A stretch of DNA of 64,000 bases from Suillus spraguei. Lineage: Eukaryota > Basidiomycota > Agaricomycetes > Boletales > Suillaceae. The stretch lies in NCBI GenBank assembly GCA_016800925.1, contig JABCPU010000258.1:1-64000 (forward strand), given 5' to 3'. This document shows, in pieces, positions 34,354 through 46,233 of the stretch. The notes below the pieces were generated by a model, which had not been told where the DNA came from, made no database searches, and saw only the letters and a list, made by a program, of their open reading frames with translations. The position numbers and the translations under genes were made by a program. The number at the start of each line of letters is the position of its first letter. Within the stretch, counting starts at the first letter, position 1.

Positions 34354-35118
34354 TGTCATATACCATACTTCTGATCCCAGATCGACCATGTCCATCAGAT
34401 CTCAATTCTATTTCCGTCCAGTCCACAGATCCTGTCCGGATCGCCCATCCGAATATGCCCACTTCTCGCACTCTAACTCCCTTGTGTATATTTGTGTCTA
34501 TCTCCTTTCATCATTCCTCCTGTTTCCAGTATTCCAGCTGTGTATATTTCCGTCCTGTGTCACTGATCCATTACCTGTGTTTTATTTCCGATTCATGCTT
34601 ACTGATCCACTGCACATTAACTAATAGACTTCTGTTACACTTTGTACATAGCCCTCGGTCCTGGACTTGTTGATTATCCGTATTAGATACTTACAGTATA
34701 TAAACCACTTGTAGATCTCCATAGAACCTTAGTTCGAATATCATCTTAGATTCTACTCATTCTGTTTCCTCCGGACTTGAGTCACTTTCCGCTCTAAGTC
34801 ATCTTCCAAGACTTGGGATTGATTCCTTTAGTCTATACCTCCGACTCTATCTTTGGATAGTCTACCTCTGTTAGTTTCTAGCTAGGAACCTGTTCCAAAG
34901 CTAGCCTTAATCCTCATTCCATCCCTATGCTCCGGATAACCTTCGGATGTACCATATCCAATACCTTCGAACATCCGGATCCGTCATGCAACTCCTTCCA
35001 GATCTTCGGACGTGTACCTCCTTTCTGAAATAAGGGGCATTATGCAGGAAAGGGGCACAGTGCACGAACTGAGGCCAAAGCCCTTCGGATCTTTCACTCT
35101 TTGAGTACGGTCTTAACA
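34354..35118 (+). mobile_element. 3' LTR of chromovirus A2
   Basis: 765 bp, TGTCATATACC to CTTAACA, followed by GAGTC. Confidence 0.92.
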
Positions 35119-35148
35119 GAGTCAGGGTCCCCTAAAGTTCAAACCTAA

Positions 35149-35547
35149 TGTCACAACCCACAAACAAATTAATGCAAGGGCAGAGACTAGGACTCAAACA
35201 AAGGTTATCACAAGAGAAGAGAGGAGCAAGGACGTCTTGGATTGCTACAATGTAGATACAAGAGGTTTGAACTAAAGAACTACTACAATGAAACTAGCTA
35301 ACTATATACACATATTTGAAACTGAGTTTGAAACTACTAGCCAATCATAAAATAGAAGTGAGAATCGTACAATGTGATAGTTGTGACATTGTTATGATAT
35401 CATATTCTATAAGGTTCTAAGATCACGTGATGTAATCTATTTGTGATAAAGGAATATGGGTATTCAGAGTTATAGATGTATGATAACGGATAATCTGTGT
35501 ATCTTATCTTATCCGATAATATCATTCTGCATCATAGAAGATCTCTT
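35149..35547. mobile_element. LTR E fragment
   Basis: It matches 30047-30521 from TGTCACAACCCAC to AGAAGATCTCTT and is then cut by an LTR A in minus orientation. Confidence 0.8.
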
Positions 35548-36018
35548 TGTAAAGACTGTACTCAAAGGGAGAGAGATCCGAAGGGCTTTGGCCTCAGTTC
35601 GTGCACTGTGCCCCTTTCCCGAGTAATGCCCCTAATTTCAGGGAGAAGGTATACATCCAAAGATCCGGAAGGAGTTGCATGACGGATCCGGACGTCCGAA
35701 GGTATTGGATATGATACGTCCGAAGGTTATCCGGAACGTAGGAATAGAACGAGGATTAAGACTAGCTTCAGAACGAGTTCCTAACTAGAAGCTAACAGAG
35801 ATAGACTATCCAAAGATAGAGTTGGAGATATAGACTATAGGAATCAATCCCAAGTCTCGGAAGATGATTTAAAGCAGGAAGTGACTCAAGTCCGGAGGAA
35901 GCAGAATGAGCAGAATCTAAGATGATATTCGAACTAAGGTTCTACGGAGATCTACAAGTGGTTTATATACTGTAAGTATCTAAGACAGATAATCAACAAG
36001 TCTGGGACTGAGGGCTAT
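35548..36018 (-). mobile_element. LTR A fragment
   Basis: Minus-orientation LTR A from TGTAAAGACTG to GAGGGCTAT, about 470 bp, cut by LTR D. Confidence 0.8.
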
Positions 36019-36654
36019 TGTTACGACCATGCAAAACCGGAGATTAGTAAGAAGTCCTGGTCTTACATGGGGTTGTACCGGAGGGTCATAAAGTCAAAGG
36101 GGCTTGGCCTCAGCTCGTACGCTGTGCCCCTTACCCGAGTATGTGCCCTTAATTTCGGATGAAGTCCAAGGGAGAGTTCTGGTGAAGTCTGGATGGAGGG
36201 TCCGGATGAACTCTAAGGCAGGATAGCTCGACAGAGCTCCGATGGACTTCCGGATGAGCGCCGGAATGCACTGGAACTATTTCTGGAAGGTAGGGAGTAA
36301 TGGTAACACTACTGGAACAAGCTCCAAGTAGAACGGATGAAGGATGGACCGCTGGACAAAGTCCAGGGCAGGATAGGAGCAGAGCTCCGGAGGGAAAGAT
36401 GATCCATAGATGTCAGAGGATAGGATAGGATGGATCCGGAGGACTAGGGGTCCGAAGGTCTGGAGCTCAGAGGAGCGGAGGAGCGGAGGAGCATAGCTCT
36501 GTGGATCTTATAGGAAGTGTTGGCTACTAGAGGGGAGTAGGTCCGGATATGGTGTAGAGATAGTATAGACTACTCCGGACAAGGTCCGGAATAGAAACAG
36601 ACAGTATAAGACTACCAAAGGTAGAGTTGGAGGTGAAACAGATGATAGATGGAG
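36019..36654 (-). mobile_element. LTR D fragment
   Basis: It begins TGTTACGACCATGC and parallels 55062-56040. The GAGGAGCG tract has only about three units (36474-36497). It is interrupted at 36655 by LTR C and resumes for ten bases (37115-37124) before element A1. Confidence 0.85.
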
Positions 36655-37114
36655 TGTACAATCGTACATGCCCCTATTCATCTCTCTTTGCTTCCTTACT
36701 TGTATATCATGTCACATGACTCTGACTCATATGCTCAATGTATCTGTACTATAGTTGCCTTCCTTATTTGGATACGCATTATTTCTCATGTCTCTCTGGT
36801 CTGTGCGCACATATTGGCTATTAAGCACAGTGTACTTGTAGTAGATTCTTTACTTTAATCTTACTGGGTTTTACCTGGAACTTCCTTCGCTTAGGTCTCC
36901 AACCTAAGTCGTCTTGAATCGTTCTAAGTCTAAGCACTCCTTAGCCTTAGTCTCTATTCTCGTAGAACCTCTTAGACTGTCTTTGAGGCCGAACCCTTGA
37001 TCGTACTCGAACAGTTCCTTGTACTTTCACCTTGTCCTCTTCTGGACATTGTAGAACTTCCCAGCAGACCGACTGTGTCTTTTCACTGTACTGGACGCCA
37101 TCCCAGTTGTAACA
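36655..37114 (+). mobile_element. Solo LTR C inside LTR D
   Basis: 460 bp, TGTACAATCG to GTTGTAACA. Flanks TGGAG (36650-36654) and CAGAG (37115-37119) both derive by one transition from CGGAG, the sequence at this place in the intact LTR D copy (near 56030). Confidence 0.85.
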
Positions 37115-37124
37115 CAGAGATGGG

Positions 37125-37888
37125 TGTCATATACCATACTTCTAATCTCAGATCCGATCATATCCGTCCAGATCCGATCGTTTCCATATCCGTCCGTCCA
37201 CAGATCCTGTCCGGACCACCCATCCGAATGTACTCACTTCTCGCACCTTAACTCCCTGGTGAACATCTGCGTCTATCTCCTTTCGTCATTTCTCCTACTA
37301 CCGGTACTCCGGCTGTTTATATTTCCGTCCTGTGTTACTGATCCGTTTCCTGTGTTCATTTCCGATTCATGCTTACTGATCCGCTGTGCAATAACTAATA
37401 GACTTCCGTTACACTTCGTACATAGCCCTCGTCCCGGACTTGCTGATTATCCGTCTTAGATACTTACTGTATATAAACCACTTGTAGATCTCCGTAGAAC
37501 CTTAGTTCGAATATCATCTTAGATTCTGCTCATTCTGCCTCCTCCGGACTTAAGTCACTCTCCGCTTAAAGTCACCTTCCGAGACTTAGGATTGACTCCT
37601 ATAGTCATACCTCCGACTCTATCTTCGGATAGTCCATCTCCGTTAGTTTCTAGTTAGGAACTCGTTCCGAAACTAGCCTTAATCTCTTCCTCTCCTTACG
37701 TTCCGAATTACCTTCGGACGTATTATATCCGACACCTTCGGACACCCGGATCCGTCACGCAACCCTTCCGGGTCTTCGGACGAATAACTCCTCCCTGAAA
37801 TAAAGGGCATTACTCGAGAAAGGGGCACAGTGTACGAACTGAGGCCAAAGCCCTTCGGATCTCTCTACCCTTGAGTACAGTCTTAACA
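37125..37888 (+). mobile_element. 5' LTR of chromovirus A1
   Basis: It contains TATATAAA (37470-37477) and the self-primer AGTTCGAATAT (37504-37514), 34 nt from box start to primer start. Confidence 0.92.
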
Positions 37889-37890
37889 GT

Positions 37891-37901
37891 ATATTCGAAC
37901 T
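37891..37901 (+). promoter_or_regulatory. Self-primer binding site of chromovirus A1
   Basis: ATATTCGAACT is perfectly complementary over 11 nt to 37504-37514. It lies two bases after the LTR. Confidence 0.82.
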
Positions 37902-37938
37902 CAAACCTTTCCGAGTAACTTAGCAACCATCCCATATC

Positions 37939-39228
37939 ATGCCTCCCCGTAAAGCTCAAACACACTCCGAGGAGCCGGACTTGGTCCGATCCAACGAGAT
38001 CCCACACCCATCGTCCAAACATTTACCAGTTTCTCTCAACGCCGCGCAAGCATGAGCGACATAGGTCAGAGTATCTCCGCCCGTCAAGTCAGACCGGATC
38101 CGATAACACCAACTCGGAACCCGGATAACCCAGACTCCAATTCCGCCCGACCATTCGCTTTGATGATGAGCTGCGCAGTAACCTACCAGATGATGAAGTT
38201 GATGATCCGGACAACGAGGACCTGGATGACGAAGAAGATAAAATCCACCTAAACCCTCAGGACCGGGTCCTAGCCCAACTATCCGTAGCCATTAACCACC
38301 TCGCTCGCAGTAGCCGTCGCACCCCCACCTCGGATGATAGCAAAGTCAAAATCCGTGAGCCAGATACCTTCGATGGGTCCGAACCTCGCAAGCTCCGGGC
38401 ATTCTTCGTCCAATGTGAGCTCAACTTCCAGAGCAAACCTAGCGCTTTCCGTTCCGGACGCGCTAAAGTCAATTTCGCCCAATCCTACCTTAAGGGTATG
38501 GCTCTCGAGTGGTTTGAACCGGACCTCCTTTCGGACGGATATAGCAACCGTCCGGACTGGATGGATGACTACTCCGAGTTCATGCTCGAGCTCCAAACCA
38601 ATTTCGGACCACACGATCCCTCCGGAGACGCAGAGATGCAGTTAGAACAACTCCACATGCGTGACGGACAACGCATCAACAAGTACGTTGTAGAATTCCA
38701 GCGACTTGCCTCCCAAGTACGCGAATGGGGAGACGGAGCCCTACGACGCCAATTCTACAATGGACTTCCGGCCCGAATCAAGGATGAGATTAGTCGCATG
38801 GGTAAGCCCACTACCCTTTCGAGTTCAAGACTCTCGCCCAGACCATCGATGCCCGTTACTGGGAACGGAGGGGCGAAGTCACCCGAGAGAGTAGAACCAC
38901 CTCTTCCAACCCTCCCAGGCAGTCAACATCCGACCGGACGAACTCCAACTCATCCGGATCCGATACGCCCAAATTCAATAAACCCACATACTCCACAGCA
39001 TCCTCTACCCCGAAAGTTTCGGATCTTCCTAGTGTTGTTGGTACAGACGGAAAGCTAACCACCCAGGAGCGTCAGAGACGTTTTGACAAAAAGCTCTGTA
39101 TGTTCTGCGGCGGACCTGGTCACACTGCCCGGGAATGCACCAAATCCACTTCGCGCGCTGCCAAAGGCCGCGCCGCTGTGCTCACTCCGGAAACGGAACC
39201 GGAAGCCTCGGATGAGGCAAAAAATTAG
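37939..39228 (+). pseudogene. Gag of chromovirus A1
   Basis: ATG at 37939. The same protein as A2 but longer in the middle: REPDTFDGSEPRKLRAFFVQ, KVNFAQSYLKGMALEWFEPD, the A1-specific stretch to EMQLEQLHMRDGQRINKYVV, FYNGLPARIKDEISRMGKP, and a CCHC knuckle CMFCGGPGHTARECTK near 39100. It ends at TAG 39226-39228. Frame breaks occur near 37960 and 38820 (loss of two bases in CTTTCGAG relative to A2). It encodes the capsid and nucleocapsid of the virus-like particle. Confidence 0.85.
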
Positions 39229-39284
39229 TCCGCGACCCTCCTGACTCCGTACGGGATGAGGGTCGCGTTGGCCCAACCCGTGCA

Positions 39285-42200
39285 ATGGAACTACGACTCA
39301 ACGCTGTAACTCTTCCTGATCCGAACTCTCTGTGTCCATATGTCTCTCTTCCATCTTTCTCCAATATATCTGACTTTCCGGCCCTCATAGACTGTGGTTC
39401 CTCCCACTGCTTCATAGACACTGATTTCGTCCGAGAACATAAAATTCCTACCTATCAGATTCCTCCGCTTCCACTCCGTTTATTTGATGGTACATGCAAT
39501 AACAATATTGTCGAAGCCATAAACTTATCCGTCCGATTCTCCTCCGGTGTAATCACTTCCGACACGTTCTACGTCACCCCTTTGGATTCCTCATGTTATA
39601 TCGTTCTCGGATATAGCTGGCTCACCCGACACAATCCGTTGATTGACTGGGTATTGGGCAGCATCGAGTTCCGAACTACTGAACAAGGAGTGCCATTAAC
39701 CCCATCCGCATCATCGCTGCCTCCGGACACACCGACCATGGCAGGAAAATCCAATCCGACGCCTCTGTTACCTTCGGGTATTCCACCCAAGGAAGATTCC
39801 TCCCCTCCAAAATCTCCGTCGCATCAGAGCACCCCATCCGTGGCGGAGACTCCGCCTCTGACCAAATCCGAACCCTCCGCTGGTACCCCAGTCCCTAACA
39901 TATCGTTGATAAACGCAGTGGCCTTTTGCCGTGCCTGCAAGTTAGAAGGATCTACTCAGTTCAGCATCTACCTCCGTCCCTCCGAAGTAAACCTTCGATC
40001 CGCATCCGTATCATCCGATCCTCCAGACCTCTCCAGAATCCCTTCCGACTACCACGAATTTGCGGATGTCTTCGACAAAGGCAAAGCCGGACAACTTCCC
40101 CACATCGACCCTACGATCTCAAGATTGAGTTGGAAGAAGGGGCTAGTCGCCTCTCGGAACCATATACTCTCTTTCTCCGGTAGAGCTTGAGGCCCTTCGG
40201 AAGTTCCTTGACGAAAACATCTCGTCCGGACTTCTCCGCTCCTCATCTTCTCCCCACGGAGCCCCCGTCCTATTTGTCAAAAAGAAGGATGGATCCCTCC
40301 GCCTTTGTGTGGATTTCCGCGGCCTTAACCACATCACCAAGAAAGACCGATATCCGTTACCCCTCATTGCCGACCTTCTTGACTCCCCGAGCCGCGCTAA
40401 GGTATATACCAAAATTGATCTCCGATCTGCATATCACCTCGTCCGGATAACAGAAGGAGACGATGGAAGACTTCCTTCCGTACGCGCTATGGCTCCTATG
40501 AATGGTTGGTGATGCCGGAAGGCCTCACGAATGCTCCGGCAGCTTTCCAGCGCTTTGTCAATAGCGTGTTTGCCGATATGCTGGACGTATGTGTTGTTGT
40601 ATATCTGGATGACATCCTTATCTATTCCCAAGACCTTGCAAGTCATAAGGAACATGTCCGAGAAGTTTTACGACGTCTCCGTAAACACCGACTATATGCC
40701 AAACCGAGAAATGCGAATTCCACTCCTCCTCCGTCGAGTATCTTGGTTACCTCCTATCTCCGGATGGCTTGACAATGTCGTCCGAGAAAATCCAGTCCAT
40801 CATAGACTGGCCAGAGCCTCGGAAAGTCAAGGACATCCAATCTTTCCTCGGATTCGCTAATTTCTATCGTCGCTTCATCTTCAACTACTCGGATATCGTG
40901 GTTCCCCTTACTCGACTCACTCGCAAGGGCGTCACTTGGGACTTTTCCGAGGAATGCCGGAAATCATTTAACGCACTCAAGAAAGCCTTCACGTCCGCTC
41001 CGGTGCTTACGCATTGGATTCCGAATGTTCCTATAGTTGTGGAAACTGATGCCTCGGATTATGCTATCGCTGGAATACTATCCATTGTGTGCCCAGACTC
41101 GGAACTTCGTCCGTGGCATTTTACTCCCGGACACTGTCCGGTGCAGAACTCAACTATGATGTCCATGATAAGGAACTACTAGCCATCTATGCTGCGTTCC
41201 GAACCTGGCGCCATTACCTAGAAGGCTCGTCCGAGCCTATAGATGTTGTCACGGACCACAAGAACCTTGAGTATTTCTCTACCACCAAAACTGCTATCCC
41301 GTCGTCAGGCCCGCTGGTCCGAGTTCCTCCATCAGTTCAACCTCGTTATCCGTTACCGTCCTGGAAGACTCGGAGTCAAGCCAGATTCCCTCACTAGACG
41401 ATGGGACGTCTACCCTAAAGAGGGGATAAGGACTACGCTCAGATTAACCCTCACAACCTCCGTCCAATATTTGCTTCGGAACAATTAGCTTCGTCCCTAC
41501 GAGCTTCCATTTTAGCAACTCCGGTCCTTAGAGCAGCTGTTCTTATGGACACCGAACACCTCCGGAAAGACATTCTGATAGCACTCCCTAATGACCCCAT
41601 TGCACAAACACATTTTCCGGTCCTTCGATCCGAGATGGACAATAGACGATGGTGGATTCCTTTGTTGTGACAACCGCATCTACGTTCCGGATACCAATGA
41701 TCTACGACTTCGCATCCTCCGGAATTGCCATGACCACCCCTATCCGACATTTCGGACAGAATCGTACTCTCGAGCTCATCCGACGCAACTACACCTGGCC
41801 CGGAGTACGAGCCTTTGTCAAAGAGTATGTCAGATCCTGCACATCCTGCGCCCGAGCCAAAGTTCCGAGACATAAGCCCTACGGTTACTCAAGCAACTTC
41901 CGTCCCAGAAAAACCATGGAATTCCATCTCTATGGATTTCATTGAACAACTTCCGGACTCATCCGGCTTACAGCCATCCTCGTCATCATAGATCGTTTAT
42001 CCAAGCAAGCCATATTCGTCCCGACCCACGACACCATACTTCTCCTGATCTCGCCCGCCTATTTCTCCTCCATGTCTTCTCTAAGCATGGAGTCCCTCCC
42101 ATGTAACCTCGGATCGAGGAACAGAGTTCGTATCCCACTTCTTCCGTTCCCTAGGAAAGGCATTGGACATGGTCCTACACTTCACATCCGGATATCATCC

Positions 42201-43002
42201 CGAAGGGGACGGACAAACAGAACGTGCCAACCAAACACTGGAACAGTACCTCCGATCTACTGCAACTATCAGCAGGACAACTGGTCCGAGCTGCTGCCCC
42301 TCGCAGAGTTTGCATACAATAACGCTCCGAGTGCCACTACCGGAGTTTCCACCTTTCTTCGCCAATAAAGGTTATCATCCGAACATTTCCATCCATCCGG
42401 AACGCGACCTATCCTCCATCCGTGCCCAGGAATATGCCCTAGACCTTAACAAACTTCACCAGTTCCTCCGAGATGAGATGTCCGAAGCTCAGAAACGCTA
42501 TCAAGGACCCGCGGACGCTAAAAGACAGCCTGCTCCAGAACTTCCGGATTGGAGAACAAGTCTTCGTCAAAGCCAAGTACTTCCGCTCCACCCTCCGTCG
42601 AAGAAACTTTCGGAAAAGAATTTGGGACCATTCGAAATTATATCCCGCCCGGGTACTCATTCTTTCGCCATCCGACTTCCGGATTCTATGCGTTCCGTAC
42701 ATCCTGTTTCCATGTCTCGCAGTTAGAGCCAGCAGTTCCGAACACCATTCCCAATCGCATCCAGCCTCCTCCGCCACCAGTCGAAGTCGACGAGAACCAG
42801 AGTACGAGATAATCCGAAATCCTGGACTCTAAACTGGACCGTCGTAGGCACCACTGTCAACTTCTATACCTCGTCCGTTGGTCCGGATACGAGGAACGGA
42901 GAAGAAACTTCCTGGCTGCTGGCCACAGAACTCGGAAATGCATCAGATCTCGTAGCGGATTTCCACTCAGCATATCCGGACAAGCCTGGTCCCATTGCTT
43001 GA
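39285..43002 (+). pseudogene. Pol of chromovirus A1: protease, RT, RNase H, integrase, chromodomain
   Basis: ATG 39285. Protease ALIDCGSSHCFID lies near 39390 and VLGYSWLTRHNPLIDW near 39610. RT contains [19 protein letters not shown] (about 40260-40316), [15 protein letters not shown] [11 protein letters not shown] (about 40410) and catalytic YLDD (40602-40613). RNase H starts at [14 protein letters not shown] (about 41040) and includes [10 protein letters not shown]. The integrase HHCC region is RNYTWPGVRAF, then CTSCARAK (about 41790-41860). The core includes SISMDFIEQLP and HPEGDGQTERANQTLEQYL. The chromodomain near 42800-42960 holds LVRWSGYE. The stop is TGA 43000-43002. About six frame changes (for example near 40130, 40470, 41150 and 42050) break it. 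Whether these are decay or sequence error is open. Confidence 0.85.
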
Positions 43003-43059
43003 AAAGTACATAACGAAATATAAGTACAGTGAGGGCAGTAGCGGAAATCCGGATCTGGA

Positions 43060-44058
43060 CTAAGCACCAGTCTCCATTTCAACCTCCGGCACCCCCAGTC
43101 TCCTCCCCAGTCCCATCCGCCATCTCTCCCAGTCCATCCGCCATCTCCCTCCATTCTCATCCGCCACCTCTTCCCCAATCTCCTCACCAGCGCCATCCTT
43201 GTCGGATCCGGCAGAAACGGAAAGCCTAAATCCGGTCCGGATTTCCTCGATGAGCAGGGCCTGGAATTCCCTCTGTTGCTGGAGGAAGGCCTCCATGGTG
43301 AGCTCATCCGCTCCATGGCAATCCGACTCCCTTCCGCCGCCGCAATACCATCTTGGAGAAGTCCGTTGGTCCGCGCCAACTCAGCAATGATGCCATTAGC
43401 AGCGGCCACCCAAGCCTGATCATCGTACTCCAAAAAATCCTCATCCGTACCTTCGATAGTGACTGGATTGAGAAGACATCCGCGTCCGCCACATCCGGAG
43501 TAGGACTCCTCTGACGGCGCTTGCCTTTGCCCTTCGGAGACGGAGTACCAGCAGGACGCTGCTCTTCCGGCCCTTAGGCCCCTTAACGAATCCGGGCCTT
43601 CCAGGACAAGTGGCCTTGTCCTTCCGGCAGACGTCACAGGACTTAATCTACGAAACGTCGAAATCAGCGGATCCGAAGTTTTTCGGACGACTCACCATGG
43701 CATTCTTCTCAGCATCATCCCACTGGCACATCCGGCCTTAGTGACGCAACGAGAGCAGTACCCATCCTTTGCCCAGACTGCAGGAGCAGCCTTGGCCTTT
43801 ACCAACCCATTAAGATCCGGATCTGGAAGAGTCCACAGCACTCACCCAGCCTCAATCAGGCTCTCCGCTCTTTCCTCCATCTCCCTCCGATCTCCGCCAA
43901 CTCAATCTGCTTCAACTCCTCCTGCCTTTTCCGCTCCTCCGCCTCTTTCCGCTCCGTTCCGCCTCGCTTCCGCTGCAGCCTTAGCAGCCGCCAGTTGCTG
44001 TCCAGATCCGCCACAAGTCAGCAGCAGACTTAGGGGCATCGGATTTCTTTCCAGACAT
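43060..44058 (-). pseudogene. Antisense zinc-cluster/coiled-coil gene in chromovirus A1
   Basis: This is the same gene as 33188-34159, starting at 44058 about 195 bp before the 3' LTR. CDVCRKDKATC-type and upstream cysteine halves are recognisable but frameshifted. The clearest block is the minus frame around 43480-43300 (EGTDEDFLEYDDQAWVAAAN), with a downstream helix EAFLQQQREFQALLIEEIRT. Conservation of this gene at the same place in two family A copies shows it belongs to the element and is not a chance insertion. Confidence 0.7.
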
Positions 44059-44252
44059 GTTTAGGAGACAAGTTTTGTTAACAAGGATATGAAGTGGGGG
44101 TAGGAATCATTTCGGACGTCTGACGTCCGTATATCTGTGGATTACAGACTCAGCACTACAACCATCAAACTTCCCCATCGTCTCGCATTAATCTTGTCCG
44201 ATCCGGATCGACGCTTCTGTGCCTCAGGGGTTCGGCCCTAAGGGGGGGATAC

Positions 44253-45013
44253 TGTCATATACCATACTTCTAATCTCAGATCCGACCATATCCGTCCAGA
44301 TCCGATCGTTTCCATATCCGTCCGGTCCACAGATCCTGTCCGGACCACCCCTCCGAATGTCTCACTTCTCGCACTTAACTCCCTGGTATACATGCGTCTA
44401 TCTCCTTTCGTCATTCCTGTCTTCCGGTACTTCCGGCTGTTTATATTCCGTCCTGTGTACTGGATCCGTTTCCTGTGTTTCATTTCCGATTCATGCTTAC
44501 TGATCCGCTGTGCAATAACTAATAGACTTCCGTTACACTTCGTACATAGCCCTCGGTCCCGACTTGCTAATTATCCGTCTTAGATACTTACTGTATATAA
44601 ACCACTTGTAGATCTCCGTAGAACCTTAGTTCGAATATCATCTTAGATTCTACTCATTCTGCTCCTCCGGACTTAAGCTACTCTCCGCTTTAAGTCACCT
44701 TCCGAGACTTAGGATTGACTCCTATAGTCCATACCTCCGACTCTATCTTCGGATAGTCCATCTCCGTTAGTTTCTAGTTAGGAACTCGTTCCGAAACTAG
44801 CCTTAATCTCTTCCTCTCCTTACGTTCCGAATTACCTTCGGACGTATTATATCCGACACCTTCGGACACCCGGATCCGTCACGCAACCCCTTCCGGGTCT
44901 TCGGACGAATAACTCCCCTCTGAAATAAAGGGCATTACTCGAGAAAGGGGCACAGTGTACGAACTGAGGCCAAAGCCCTTCGGATCTCTCTACCCTTGAG
45001 TACAGTCTTAACA
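44253..45013 (+). mobile_element. 3' LTR of chromovirus A1
   Basis: 761 bp preceded by a purine tract (AAGGGGGGGATAC). It shows many more one-base deletions than the 5' LTR. Confidence 0.92.
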
Positions 45014-45292
45014 GGATGCGTGTCCACCTTCATCTGCTGGCATAGAGCACAGCCATCAACATATCATCGGATAAAGGCGCCCATACCAGGCCACCAATAT
45101 GCTTTCTTTACACTCTATTCAGTGGTTGTGCACCCAGGGTGACCCAATCAGAGAGGGCGGATTTCATGGGGGCGCGCAGATGCCATTGAGTGCATCAAGC
45201 GCACACTTGATAGTGGCATCATCGGGGAGTCGTTCAGGCATTTGAAGTCTTCAGCGAGTTCAGTGTCAATGATTTGACAAAGAGCGAGTTGG
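45014..45292 (-). pseudogene. F2 integrase N-terminal fragment
   Basis: The minus strand reads AYWWPGMGAFIR and DGCALCQQMKVDTHP, the HHCC zinc-binding region of a Ty3 integrase. Upstream is CQIIDTELAEDFKCLND. It continues from RNase H across solo LTR B. Element A1 removes the rest. Confidence 0.8.
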
Positions 45293-46233
45293 TGTAACGA
45301 ACATATTGGCGCTGGACTTAAAACCCCATATTTTGACACTTGTCTCACATCTACAGGAGTTACCACTTGTCCATGGCCGTCTTACCTTTAGCAGTACTGG
45401 CAGCATCCCACGCTTACCGCACACCATACTGACTGCCGCACCATGTTCCACATACCAATGTCCTTCCATGTCCTTGCCACATCCACATAGCTCCATTTGG
45501 TGCATCATTTGTTTTCTGTTCATTATCACTGATTCCACGGCAAGCCTTATTACATGTTGCCTCATGCTGCAGTGCCTCACACTATGTTTACTTACGGTGG
45601 TTACTACACTCCAGCGCTACTGATCTCGCCTAGAGTATTCCAAGTACATATGATGTAGGATATAAGCACCACATACCCTGCACGATACAAGTACCTGATT
45701 TTACACCATTGCACGTACTATAGGTCAGGATTATTGTCTAGCTCTGGATCTACCCAGTAGTGGACATAGTCTTTAAAGTTTCCTTATTGCTCATTAATCT
45801 ATCATGCTCATTCTCTGTTACCGCTGGCATACCACTGGACTTTTGACAGTTAATTTGACTGAACTTCTCACGCACTGCTGCTTTACCGCTGAAAGTACCA
45901 TGGCTTTCTTTACTGTTTCCTTGCGCTGCTGATATCATCGCTCGACATCGCTCGCTCAATGCAACTGTTACTGATCATATCTTGACCACGGTAGCACTGC
46001 TACACACGACACTAGTTCCGGCGGTATCATCGCTGACCGCGGCAACTTACCACTGACCACGACGCTTGTTTCGCACATAAGTTAGACTCGAACTTGACCA
46101 TACTAATAGGCATCCCCCTTTAGGGTCGAACACTCTTGTTCTTACAAGTGAAGCAGACTAGACGGAGCGCAAGACTCACATACTAGTTTAGGCAGTGGTT
46201 TATCTACAGCCCAGGCTAGGTTGTATCTTTACA
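45293..46233 (+). mobile_element. Solo LTR, family B, in F2 pol
   Basis: 941 bp, TGTAACGAACATATTGG to TGTATCTTTACA, flanked by TTGG (45289-45292 and 46234-46237), a 4-bp duplication. Confidence 0.88.

Larger units (their letters stand above)
27432..35118 (+). mobile_element. Chromovirus A2, complete ends, RT deleted
   Basis: LTRs 27432-28201 and 34354-35118 carry a perfect GAGTC target duplication (27427-27431 and 35119-35123). Inside are the primer-binding site, Gag, protease, a pol lacking most of RT, integrase, chromodomain and an antisense zinc-cluster gene. A solo LTR E (30047-30521) sits between protease and RT. Compared with A1 it has many CG to TG/CA changes, a deletion of about 110 bp in Gag and one of about 575 bp in RT. 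Confidence 0.92.
37125..45013 (+). mobile_element. Chromovirus A1, most complete family A copy
   Basis: 5' LTR 37125-37888 (764 bp), internal region 37889-44252, 3' LTR 44253-45013 (761 bp). All domains are present, including RT and chromodomain. Flanking 5-mers ATGGG and GGATG do not match. The left flank is LTR D and the right flank is pol of element F2, so the two ends come from different target sites. Many one-base indels interrupt the frames. Confidence 0.9.

Noticed and set aside
42864..43637. A single uninterrupted 257-codon antisense protein
   Set aside because: The frame reads through an intron and mixes the coding blocks. The cysteine halves lie in another frame, so the gene is better described as spliced and frameshifted.
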